Positions 1-6,895 are shown, counted from the first letter of the stretch. The stretch: 7,052 nt of DNA from Phycisphaerales bacterium (GCA_011055475.1 DSDH01000174.1:1-7052); one strand, 5' to 3'. The notes: generated by a model from the sequence alone, not told the origin. Numbers and translations are program-made.

Positions 1-44
1 TCACCCGGTTCAAGAATCCCTACGAGGGTGAGGAGCCTTTTTAG
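1..44 (+). CDS. C-terminal tail of an unidentified upstream gene (partial)
   Basis: The third frame is open from the window edge to a TAG at 42-44 and reads TRFKNPYEGEEPF before the stop. The stop codon overlaps the Shine-Dalgarno-like TAGGAGA (42-48) that precedes the bamA start at 53. Such tight packing is typical of an operon and supports a real gene end rather than chance. Thirteen residues are too few to identify a family, and I do not recognise the tail. One other plus frame is also open here, but it runs on into bamA out of frame. Confidence 0.45.
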   Translation, partial: TRFKNPYEGEEPF

Positions 45-52
45 GAGACCGC

Positions 53-2437
53 ATGGCGTCGCGAACGGCAGCACGACGAGCGGGGACGGGCGTGATGCTC
101 CTGGTGGGGCTCGTGGTGGCCGGTCTCGGCCCGGCCGCGAAGCCCGCGGCTTCGTCGATGTCGCCGGCGGACCTGGAGCAGTTGCGCATCGGGCGCATCG
201 AGGTCGCCGGGAATCTGACGCTCAGCCGCACCGCGATCCTGGCGACGGTCCGCGCCCGCGTCGGCGAGCTGTTCGACACCGCCTCGGCCGAGCAGGACAT
301 TCAGCGCCTGGCCAAGCTCGAGGGCGTCGAATACGCCTATTACAACACCGCCGTGGAGGATGGTCGGGTCGTGCTGACCTACGTGGTGGTGGAGCGGAAT
401 CTGGCCCGGACGGTGGCCTTCGTGGGAAACCGGCACTTCAAGGACTCGGTGCTCAGCCGCGAGCTGGGGTTCCAACAGGGCGACTACCTGGATGTCTTCC
501 AGGTCAACGCCGCCACCGCGCGGATCGTCGACAAGTATCGCGAGAAGGGGTTCGCCTTCGCCGAGGTGCGCCTGGACGAGAGCCAGCTCGACCGCGGCCG
601 GGTGGTGTACCAGATCACCGAAGGACCGCGGGTGCGCATCAAGGCGGTGCGCTTCGAGGGCAATCGCTCGCTCGAAGCCAAGGAACTCCAGAAAGCCATC
701 AAGACCAAGCCCCGTTCGTTCCTGGTCTTCCCCGTGGATTTCAACCAGGACACGATCGACGCCGACGTGATCACCCTCCAGCGGGTCTATCAGGACAAGG
801 CCTTTTTGAACGCCACGGTCCGCGCGGAGGTGGACTTCACGGAGGACCGCGGCGGGGCGAGGGTGACGTTCATCATCGATGAGGGTCCGGCCTACGCGGT
901 CCGCCATCTGACGATCCGCGGCGTGCCGGCGGCGGACCCGAACCTGCTGCCGCAGGACCTCAAGCTCGGCGAGCAACGGATCTACAGCCAGCAGCGCGGC
1001 GAATACGACGCCAAGCAGATCCGCAGCCGGTACCTGGAGCAGGGCTACGTGGACGCCCAGGTGGCTCACCGCCGGACGTTCGTGGGCGACTCGCAGGTGG
1101 ACGTGGATTTCGAGGTCGATCCGGGGCGGCGTTACAGGATCGGCCGCATCGACGTCACGGGCAACCAGACGACGCAGGACAACGTCATCCGACGGATTCT
1201 CGATGAGGAGGGTTTCACGCCCGGCCAATGGTACGACGCCGACGCCGCGCGGGGCGACGGCCAGGGCGAGTTAGAGGTGATCGTCCGCCGTACCGCCATC
1301 ACCGAGTCGGCGAAGATCACGCCCGGTCCGGCGCTGCCCGACAGCGATCGGCGGGACGCGACCGTCAGCGTCATCGAGGGTCAGACCGGCTCCATCATGT
1401 TCGGCGCGGGCGTGGCCAGCGACAGCGGAGTGGTCGGGCAGATCGTGTACGATCAGCGCAACTTCGACATTTCCGACTACCCGCAAAGCCTGTCGGACCT
1501 GATCTACGGCAAGGCCTTCAAGGGCGCCGGCCAGCGGTTGCGGATCGCGTGGAATCCCGGCACGGTCGTGAGCACGTTTTCGGTCAGTTTCACCGAGCCG
1601 TATCTGTACGATCGCCCGGTGAGTCTGGAGGTGGGGGCCTACGGCTTCGAGCGCTGGCGCGACGCCTATGACGAGGGCCGGCTCAAGGGCTATGTCACGT
1701 TGGAAAAGCGCTACGCGGACCGCTGGCGCCGGGGTCTGGCGGTTCGCGCCGAGAACGTCGACGTGGATGACCTGGAGTACGATGCGCCGATCGAGGTCCG
1801 TGACGTGAAAGGCGGCAACAACCTGTTCGGCCTGCAGTTCTTCATTCGCAAGGACACCACCGACAACCGCTACCTGCCCACCACCGGCTACAATTTCACC
1901 GCCAGCTACGAGCAGGTGGGCGGCGACCACACCTTCGGTATCGTCAGCGCCACGCAACGCTGGTATCGCACGCTGTACGAGGATCTCGCCGAGCGCAAGA
2001 CCGTCCTCGAAACCAAACTGCACGCCGCGACGATCGTCGGCGACGCCCCCCTGTTCGAGAAGTTCTACGCCGGGGGCACCGGGTCGCTCCGCGGGTTCGA
2101 TTACCGCGGCGTCAGCCCGCGTGGTCTGCAATACAACCCCACGACGCCGATCGTCAATCCGCAGCGCGAGGATGCGATCGGCAGCGACTGGATTCTCCTG
2201 GCCAACGCCGAAATCGCCGTCCCGCTGGAAAGCGAATCCCTGGCGTGGCTGTTCTTCATCGACACCGGCGCGATCGATTCGGGCGGCATTCGAGCCTCGG
2301 TGGGCACGGGCCTCCAGATTCAGATCCCGCAATGGTTCGGTCCGGTCCCCATGCGCTTCGAAATCGCCACGCCCTTCATGAAAGAGAGCGAGGATGAGAC
2401 CCGCACGTTCAGTTTTTCCGTCGGGGTGCTGTTCTGA
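53..2437 (+). CDS. bamA: BamA, outer-membrane protein assembly factor (Omp85 family)
   Basis: This is the core of the BAM complex, which folds and inserts beta-barrel proteins into the outer membrane. The 794-residue product starts with a basic N-terminus and hydrophobic core (about 13-25), followed by an Ala-rich stretch that could hold a signal peptidase site near residues 28-35. Five POTRA domains can be delimited at about 45-114, 117-193, 194-279, 281-359 and 361-442, each with a strand-GN/G-helix pattern such as VRFEGNRSL and IDVTGNQTT. The barrel begins near 445 and has FTEPYLYDRP (513-522) and the loop-6 motif AGGTGSLRGFDYRG (673-686). The chain ends in FSVGVLF, with the terminal Phe expected of an outer-membrane protein. 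Length and five-POTRA layout match BamA rather than TamA or a two-partner secretion transporter. ATG at 53 follows TAGGAGA at 42-48. ompH/skp follows after 36 bases, as in many Gram-negative genomes. Confidence 0.96.
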   Translation: MASRTAARRAGTGVMLLVGLVVAGLGPAAKPAASSMSPADLEQLRIGRIEVAGNLTLSRTAILATVRARVGELFDTASAEQDIQRLAKLEGVEYAYYNTAVEDGRVVLTYVVVERNLARTVAFVGNRHFKDSVLSRELGFQQGDYLDVFQVNAATARIVDKYREKGFAFAEVRLDESQLDRGRVVYQITEGPRVRIKAVRFEGNRSLEAKELQKAIKTKPRSFLVFPVDFNQDTIDADVITLQRVYQDKAFLNATVRAEVDFTEDRGGARVTFIIDEGPAYAVRHLTIRGVPAADPNLLPQDLKLGEQRIYSQQRGEYDAKQIRSRYLEQGYVDAQVAHRRTFVGDSQVDVDFEVDPGRRYRIGRIDVTGNQTTQDNVIRRILDEEGFTPGQWYDADAARGDGQGELEVIVRRTAITESAKITPGPALPDSDRRDATVSVIEGQTGSIMFGAGVASDSGVVGQIVYDQRNFDISDYPQSLSDLIYGKAFKGAGQRLRIAWNPGTVVSTFSVSFTEPYLYDRPVSLEVGAYGFERWRDAYDEGRLKGYVTLEKRYADRWRRGLAVRAENVDVDDLEYDAPIEVRDVKGGNNLFGLQFFIRKDTTDNRYLPTTGYNFTASYEQVGGDHTFGIVSATQRWYRTLYEDLAERKTVLETKLHAATIVGDAPLFEKFYAGGTGSLRGFDYRGVSPRGLQYNPTTPIVNPQREDAIGSDWILLANAEIAVPLESESLAWLFFIDTGAIDSGGIRASVGTGLQIQIPQWFGPVPMRFEIATPFMKESEDETRTFSFSVGVLF

Positions 2438-2473
2438 CGGTTTCGCCGAACCACAACCTCCCAGAAGAAAGGT

Positions 2474-3073
2474 ATGCCCATGAAATCATCGAAGATTCTG
2501 CTCATCGGCCTGGTTTCGGCTTTGGTGCTGTGGGCCCTCGGATACAACCGCGGCCGGGTGACGGCCCGCGTGGTGACGACCCCCGCCAAGATCGGCGTGG
2601 TCAACGTCAACACGATCCTGCAGAACAGCCAGAAGCACAAACGGTGGCAGGAGAAGATGGCCGTCGAGGAAAGGCAGCTCACCGCGGAGTTGGACAAACT
2701 GAAGAGCGAGCTGGACTTCCTGCAGAAGGACATGGCCACCCTCAAGCGCGGGTCGGACGATTACATCAAGCTGCTGCGCAGCATGGCCGAGAAGCAGGGC
2801 GTCTACGAGGCCAAGAAGCAGTACTACGACCAGGAGATGACGATGAAGGTCCAGGCCTGGACGGAGACGCTGTACGCCGACATCCAGGCCAGGGTGGCCG
2901 AGGTGGCGCAGCGCAGCGGCCTGGACGTCGTACTCGGCGCCGAGCACGTGGAGCTGCCCGCGGCGAATATGCGGGAATTGCTTCTGGATATCAAGACCAG
3001 CAAGGTGCTCTATCACGCCGAGGGGCTGGACATCACCACCGAGGTGCTGGCCGCCCTGGACGCCTCCAATTAG
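2474..3073 (+). CDS. OmpH/Skp-family periplasmic chaperone
   Basis: Skp-like proteins hold unfolded outer-membrane proteins in the periplasm and pass them to BamA, whose gene is directly upstream. The 199-residue product has a basic start, then a hydrophobic segment (about 8-23) that serves as a signal peptide or membrane anchor. A possible cleavage site is ALG|Y near residue 23, but it is not a clear AxA site. A family-typical strand, KIGVVNVNTIL (about 39-49), follows. A long charged, helical, probably coiled-coil region spans about 52-135. The C-terminal VLYHAEGLDITTEVLAAL is typical of OmpH proteins, which often end with a leucine-spaced 'xxLDIT.EV...LN' motif. Two in-frame ATGs compete: 2474 (AGAAG at 2463-2467, 6-base gap) and 2480 (AAAGG at 2468-2472, 7-base gap). 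The second gives MKSSKILLIG and is at least as likely. The stop lies 17 bases before the lpxD relic. Confidence 0.9.
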   Translation: MPMKSSKILLIGLVSALVLWALGYNRGRVTARVVTTPAKIGVVNVNTILQNSQKHKRWQEKMAVEERQLTAELDKLKSELDFLQKDMATLKRGSDDYIKLLRSMAEKQGVYEAKKQYYDQEMTMKVQAWTETLYADIQARVAEVAQRSGLDVVLGAEHVELPAANMRELLLDIKTSKVLYHAEGLDITTEVLAALDASN

Positions 3074-3090
3074 CCGCAGGATCGTGCCCC

Positions 3091-3498
3091 ATGACGCGCC
3101 AGACCATGCCGCCGATGTTGACCCTCGAGCAGATCGCCCGGCGGATCGGCGGGCGGGTTCGCGGGGAGGGGGCCGATAGCCGCTTGGCCGCCAACGGAGT
3201 GGTGTATCCCGGCTGGACCATCGGCTGCCGCTGGACCCTCCAGGCCAACACCACGGTCGGCTCGGTGGGCTTTCGGTTGTCTCCGGTGGGCGGCCGACCG
3301 CCATTGATCCCGCACCACGGCGGTGTTATAATTGAGGATGAGGTTGAAATCGGCGCCAACGGTTGCGTCGGGCGGGCGAAGCTCGGCCATACGATCATCG
3401 GCGCGGAGACCAAGATCGACAACCAGGTGCGGATCGCGCACGATGTGCGCATCGGGCGCGGCCGCCGCCACGGGCGTTGCGGGGCAAGGGCCTGGTAA
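3091..3498 (+). pseudogene. lpxD: lpxD relic: UDP-3-O-acylglucosamine N-acyltransferase, internally deleted and truncated
   Basis: Intact LpxD (about 340 residues) adds the second 3-hydroxyacyl chain to the deacetylated lipid A precursor. Only 135 residues remain. Residues 9-25 are a good LpxD N-terminus (MLTLEQIARRIGGRVRG). From about residue 31 the text jumps to the middle of the left-handed beta-helix (NGVVYPGWTIG, then LQANTTVGSVGF and KIDNQVRIAHDVRIGRG). About 120-130 residues are therefore missing, including most of the uridine-binding domain and the first hexapeptide repeats. After IGRG (121-124) the frame breaks down into RRHGRCGARAW and stops. The rest of the helix and the C-terminal helices are absent, about 80-100 residues. 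His117 matches the family's catalytic His (His239 in E. coli), but ANGCVGRA replaces a usual ANTxxDRA, which suggests relaxed selection. Position between ompH and lpxC is the normal one for lpxD. The start at 3091 has only a weak site (CAGGA, 3077-3081). An assembly error is an alternative. Confidence 0.87.
3304..3332 (+). promoter_or_regulatory. Candidate sigma-70 promoter with extended -10 inside the lpxD relic
   Basis: TTGATC at 3304-3309 matches four of six positions of the -35 consensus. After exactly 17 bases comes TATAAT at 3327-3332, a perfect -10, preceded by TGT (3324-3326) that fits the extended -10 pattern TGn. A start of transcription near 3339-3341 would give a leader of about 310 bases before lpxC-fabZ. 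The codons spelling it (GTT ATA ATT for Val-Ile-Ile) are AT-rich and unlike the surrounding GC-rich codon choice. Whether it is used is inference; the residues it encodes, GGVIIED, are also ordinary LpxD text. Confidence 0.5.
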
Positions 3499-3649
3499 GC
3501 AGGCGGCCCCGCAGAAGACCTCAGCGAGCGACCCGGCCTCGCGAAACCATGGTGACGTTTCATAAGTGACCCGGAACGTGTAATAGCCGCCGCGGCCATG
3601 AAGAAGGTCGCGAATCGGGAAGAGGCGTGAGAAGAGGAATTCACCTGTC
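3499..3649 (+). other. Unassigned gap between the lpxD relic and lpxC, possibly decayed lpxD 3' end
   Basis: No convincing gene lies here. Short stretches in different frames faintly recall LpxD C-terminal wording: ATGVAGQGPGKQ in one frame just before and across 3499, and AAAAMKKVANREEA ending at a TGA at 3628-3630 in another. These are too short and scattered to prove homology. No hairpin followed by a T-run was seen. The last part carries AAGAGGA (3632-3638), the likely ribosome binding site for the TTG start of lpxC at 3650. Confidence 0.3.
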
Positions 3650-4963
3650 TTGAGACGTCAGAGAACGATCGGTACTGAAGCCCGGCTGAGCGGCAAGGGA
3701 TTGTTCAGCGGCCAGGACGCGACGGTGACGTTTCGACCCGCCGAGGTCGACAGCGGGGTGGTCTTCGTGCGCACCGATCTGGCCGAGCCGGTGCGGATTC
3801 GCGCCCTGGCCGACCATATCGCCGAGCGGGCCCGCCGCACGGCGCTCATGAACGGGGCGGTGAGCATCGAGACGCCGGAGCACTGCCTGGCCGCCGTTCA
3901 CGCCTTGGGGATCGACAACCTGCTGATCGAGATCGACAGCGTGGAGATGCCCGGCTTCGACGGCAGCAGCGACGAGTACTTCAAGGCGTTGACCAAGGCC
4001 GGTCTCGTCGAGCAGTCGGCCGAGCAGAAGGCCCTGGTCCTCCAGGAGGCCGTGACCATCACCGACGGCGACAAGGCTATTCACGCATTGCCCTTCGGCC
4101 AGGAGGGACTGCACATCACCTATGAACTGGACTACACCGAGCACACGGGTGTAGGGCGGCAGATCTACGCCTGCCACGTGACGCAGGAGCACTTCGCCCG
4201 GCACCTGGCCCGGGCGCGGACGTTTGTGCTGGAAGCCGAAGCCCGGCAGATGCAGGCCGCCGGCATCGGCACGCACCTGACGCCGAAGGACATCCTCGTG
4301 ATCAGCTCCGACGGTCCGATCAAGAACAGCTATCGCTTCCCCGACGAATGCGTGCGGCACAAGATCATCGACGTGATCGGTGATCTGGCCCTGGTGGGCC
4401 GGCCCGTGTCGGGGCGGATCGTGGCCTACAAGAGCGGCCATGCCTTGAACCAGGAGCTGGCGCGGCGGTTGGCCCTCCTGGCGCGGCAGGTGGATCGGGC
4501 TGTCGGCGCCCGCGGCGCCGGGGCCCTGTTGGACATCCGTCGCATCCAGAAGATTCTGCCCCATCGCTACCCGTTCCTGCTGGTGGATCGGGTCATCGAG
4601 ATCGAGGGCCAGACCCGGATCAAGGGCATTAAGAACGTGACGTACAACGAGCAGTTCTTCCAGGGCCATTTCCCGGGCACGCCGATCATGCCGGGCGTGC
4701 TCATCGTCGAGGCCCTGGCGCAGGTGTCGGGCCTGCTCTTCAGCCAGCGGCTGGAGCATACCGGCAAGCTGGCCGTGCTGCTGACGATGGACAACGTGAA
4801 AATCCGCAAGAGCGTCGTACCGGGCGACCAGTTGGTGCTGATCGCCGAGGCCGCGCGGCTGCGCAGCCGGGCGGCGGTGTGCGACTGTACGGCGATGGTC
4901 GACGGCGACGTGGTCGCCGAGGCGCGGCTCAAGTTCATGCTGGTCGATGACGAGACGGTCTGA
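3650..4963 (+). CDS. lpxC-fabZ: Bifunctional LpxC-FabZ: UDP-3-O-acyl-GlcNAc deacetylase / 3-hydroxyacyl-ACP dehydratase
   Basis: The 437-residue protein joins two cytoplasmic enzymes. LpxC (about 1-283) is the zinc deacetylase and committed step of lipid A synthesis. Its opening QRTI, the TPEHCLAAVHALGIDN motif (Glu77 and zinc ligand His78), RHKIIDVIGD (zinc ligands His237 and Asp241) and KSGHALN (His264) are all present, so the active site looks complete. A short linker (about 283-293) leads to FabZ (294-437), with LPHRYPFLLVDRV (303-315) and GHFPGTPIMPGVLIVEALAQ. His340 and Glu354 have the 14-residue spacing of the catalytic pair in FabZ. FabZ dehydrates 3-hydroxyacyl-ACP for fatty acid synthesis, and LpxA uses the same class of substrate. 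The start is TTG at 3650: an in-frame stop lies at 3599-3601, no ATG or GTG lies between, and AAGAGGA (3632-3638) sits 11 bases upstream. Such fusions are known in Bacteroidota and also appear in other phyla. Confidence 0.97.
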   Translation: MRRQRTIGTEARLSGKGLFSGQDATVTFRPAEVDSGVVFVRTDLAEPVRIRALADHIAERARRTALMNGAVSIETPEHCLAAVHALGIDNLLIEIDSVEMPGFDGSSDEYFKALTKAGLVEQSAEQKALVLQEAVTITDGDKAIHALPFGQEGLHITYELDYTEHTGVGRQIYACHVTQEHFARHLARARTFVLEAEARQMQAAGIGTHLTPKDILVISSDGPIKNSYRFPDECVRHKIIDVIGDLALVGRPVSGRIVAYKSGHALNQELARRLALLARQVDRAVGARGAGALLDIRRIQKILPHRYPFLLVDRVIEIEGQTRIKGIKNVTYNEQFFQGHFPGTPIMPGVLIVEALAQVSGLLFSQRLEHTGKLAVLLTMDNVKIRKSVVPGDQLVLIAEAARLRSRAAVCDCTAMVDGDVVAEARLKFMLVDDETV

Positions 4964-5025
4964 GCGTCCCGTCCGCGTGGAGGTTCGAGGACATCGGAAG
5001 GAACGTGGGAGGTGCTGATTCACTG

Positions 5026-5841
5026 ATGAGCGGGAAGATACATCCCAGTGCGGTGATTGATCCGTCGGTGCGGATCGGACAAGACGTGGAGATCGGGCCC
5101 CATTGCGTCGTGGACGCCGGTACGACGATCGGCGACGGGTGTCAACTGGACGCGAACGTGGTAATCGGTCCCCGCGTGCGCATTGGTCGCAACAATCTGT
5201 TTTACGCACAGTGTGCGGTGGGTCGGCCGCCGCAGCTTCTGGGCATGCGACGCGATGCGCCCGTGGGCACGCTGCAGATCGGCGACAACAACGTCATCCG
5301 CGAGCAGGTCACGATCCATCCGAGCATCTATCCCGATCGGGCGACGTGTATCGGCCATGGCAACCTGCTCATGGTGGGCGTGCACATCGGGCATGACTGC
5401 GTGCTGGAAGACAAGATTGTGATCAGCAATTACTCGCAGATCAGCGGTCATTGTCATATCGAAACGGGCGTGTGGCTCAGCGGCATGGTCGCCGTCCACC
5501 AGTTCGTCACCTTCGGCAAGTGGTGCTATGCGGCGGGCTTTTCGGGCATCAACCACGACGTGCCGCCGTTCGTGATCGTCAGCGGGCACTACCCGCCGGA
5601 GGTCCGCGCGGTGAACAAGCGCGGCCTGCACCGTGCCGGCCTGGACGCTCAACAGCAGAAGAACATCATGGAGGCCTTTCGGCGGATCTACCGCAGCAAC
5701 GACGGCGTGCTCATCGAGCGGGTCAGGGCGTTGGCCGCCGAGGACGGGTTGGATGAGAACGTCCGGGCGATGGTCGAGGCGATCCTGCGCAGCACGCAAC
5801 ACCGCTTCGGCCGCCACCTGGAGGCGTATCGCGAACATTGA
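5026..5841 (+). CDS. lpxA: LpxA, acyl-ACP--UDP-N-acetylglucosamine O-acyltransferase
   Basis: This cytoplasmic trimer performs the first lipid A step, moving a 3-hydroxyacyl chain from ACP to the 3-OH of UDP-GlcNAc. With the ATG at 5026 the product has 271 residues and starts MSGKIHPSAVIDPS, the normal LpxA opening. An in-frame GTG at 5005 would add seven residues, but its GGAAGGA lies only two bases away, so I prefer 5026, preceded by GGGAGG (5007-5012) at a rather long 13-base gap. Hexapeptide repeats of the left-handed beta-helix fill about residues 5-185. The catalytic His is His123 in HIGHDC; His142 and His158 (AVHQF) match other conserved active-site His residues. GINHDVPPFV closes the helix, and the helical C-terminus (about 205-271) includes RRIYRS. 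Gly171 aligns with the E. coli Gly173 chain-length ruler. The gene sits 62 bases after lpxC-fabZ and 41 bases before the oxidoreductase. Confidence 0.96.
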   Translation: MSGKIHPSAVIDPSVRIGQDVEIGPHCVVDAGTTIGDGCQLDANVVIGPRVRIGRNNLFYAQCAVGRPPQLLGMRRDAPVGTLQIGDNNVIREQVTIHPSIYPDRATCIGHGNLLMVGVHIGHDCVLEDKIVISNYSQISGHCHIETGVWLSGMVAVHQFVTFGKWCYAAGFSGINHDVPPFVIVSGHYPPEVRAVNKRGLHRAGLDAQQQKNIMEAFRRIYRSNDGVLIERVRALAAEDGLDENVRAMVEAILRSTQHRFGRHLEAYREH

Positions 5842-5848
5842 CCCGCGC

Positions 5849-5860
5849 CCCGGCGCCGGG
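5849..5860. repeat. Perfect 12-base palindrome CCCGGCGCCGGG between lpxA and the oxidoreductase gene
   Basis: The sequence reads the same on both strands and lies in the 41-base gap between two co-oriented genes. It could form only a short hairpin and has no T-run after it, so it is not a standard terminator. In DNA this rich in GC it may be chance. Confidence 0.25.
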
Positions 5861-5882
5861 CACATCACAGGGAAGGACTCGG

Positions 5883-6881
5883 ATGGAGAGGATTCGAACG
5901 GCCGTGATCGGCGCCGGCAAGATGGGCGCCATCCACGCCAAGGTCTGTAGTCAGTTGGACGCGTGTCGGCTCGTCGCCGTGGTGGACGTGGACGCGGCCA
6001 AGGCCGAGTCCCTCGCCCGGCAGTACGATTGCCGGGCCCTGACCGACGCCGACCGGCTCGACGACGTCCAGGCCGTGACGATTGCGGCGCCCACCACGAC
6101 CCACGCGGACCTGGCCTGCCGGTTCATCGAGCGGGGCGTGGCCGTCATGATCGAAAAACCCTTGGCGTGCAGCGTCGAGGAGGGGCGGCGGATCGTAGCG
6201 CTGGCGCAGCGCCGTAACATCGTCGTCGCCGTCGGTCACTCCGAGCGCTGCAACCCCGTGGTGCAGGCGATGAAACGGCTGAAGATCGAACCCCGGTTCA
6301 TCGAGGCCCACCGCATCAGCCCGTACCCGTTCCGCTCGATGGACGTGGGCGTGGTGCTGGACGTGATGATCCACGACATTGACATCATCCTCTCACTGGC
6401 CGCCGCCGGCGTGCGGAAGGTCGACGCGGTGGGCGTCAACGTCATCGGCGATCATGAAGACATCTGCAACGCGCGGATCATGTTCGACAACGGGTGCGTT
6501 GCCAACGTGACCGCCTCGCGGCTGGCGCTGAAGACCGAACGCAAGGTCCGCGTGTTCAGCCGCCAGGCCTATCTGAGCCTGGACTTTCTGAAGAAGGAGG
6601 GGCTGGTCATCAAGGCCGATCCGAACGTGGACGTCGTCCAGTGGATCCGCGAGCAGCAGCAGACCGGCGATTTCGACTTCTCCGGCGTGAATTGGCCCGA
6701 CCTGCTGCATATCGAGCAGCTTGAGATCGCCGACGCCGAGCCGCTGCGTCTGGAGCAGGAGGCCTTCCTGGCCGCGGTCGCCGGCCATGCCGAACGCCCC
6801 GAGGTCACCGCCGAAGAAGGCCTGGCCGCCCTCGCATGCGCCGAGCAGATCCTCGCCTCGGTCAAGCAGCACAAGTGGTAG
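5883..6881 (+). CDS. Gfo/Idh/MocA-family NAD(P)-dependent sugar oxidoreductase, possible GnnA-like
   Basis: The 332-residue product has the family's two-part layout: an N-terminal Rossmann domain (about 1-122) and a C-terminal alpha/beta domain (about 123-332). The dinucleotide-binding motif is AVIGAGKMGAIHAK (7-20), the catalytic-lysine motif EKPLA is at 91-95 (Lys92), and VMIHDIDIIL (161-170) carries the conserved HD pair (His164, Asp165). Members oxidise sugars or nucleotide sugars. Its place directly after lpxA suggests a nucleotide sugar in lipid A or envelope synthesis. GnnA, which oxidises the 3-OH of UDP-GlcNAc, belongs to this family and is encoded near lpxA in Acidithiobacillus. No GnnB-like aminotransferase is in the window, so the substrate is open. 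The ATG at 5883 is preferred over a TTG at 5838 because GGGAAGG (5870-5876) sits at a good distance and MERIRTAVIGAG is the normal family opening. The gene probably ends the operon, facing nfi. Confidence 0.92.
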   Translation: MERIRTAVIGAGKMGAIHAKVCSQLDACRLVAVVDVDAAKAESLARQYDCRALTDADRLDDVQAVTIAAPTTTHADLACRFIERGVAVMIEKPLACSVEEGRRIVALAQRRNIVVAVGHSERCNPVVQAMKRLKIEPRFIEAHRISPYPFRSMDVGVVLDVMIHDIDIILSLAAAGVRKVDAVGVNVIGDHEDICNARIMFDNGCVANVTASRLALKTERKVRVFSRQAYLSLDFLKKEGLVIKADPNVDVVQWIREQQQTGDFDFSGVNWPDLLHIEQLEIADAEPLRLEQEAFLAAVAGHAERPEVTAEEGLAALACAEQILASVKQHKW

Positions 6882-6895
6882 TGACCGAACAACCG

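Noticed and set aside
41..2332. Long minus-strand open frames opposite bamA (41-1228 and 1271-2332)
   Set aside because: They mirror BamA codons, have low-complexity composition and no recognisable domains.
2439..2452. Small inverted repeat GGTT...AACC just after the bamA stop as a terminator
   Set aside because: The stem has four pairs and no T-run, and ompH/skp follows closely in the same direction, so co-transcription is more likely.
3549..3569. Tiny ORF MVTFHK before lpxC, considered as a leader peptide
   Set aside because: It has no good ribosome binding site, no run of regulatory codons and no attenuator hairpin after it.
3551..3734. GGTGACGTTTC occurs at 3551-3561 and again at 3724-3734 in lpxC, suggesting a partial duplication of the lpxC start
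   Set aside because: The flanking sequences do not align beyond 11 bases, so chance is the simpler explanation.
5005..5025. GTG at 5005 as the lpxA start
   Set aside because: The Shine-Dalgarno-like GGAAGGA is only two bases away, and the ATG at 5026 yields the standard LpxA N-terminus.
3641..5209. A 522-residue minus-strand open frame opposite lpxC-fabZ and the start of lpxA
   Set aside because: It is antisense to strongly conserved coding sequence, its composition (many His, Arg, Gln, Asp) is that of a GC-rich shadow frame, and no family motif is seen.
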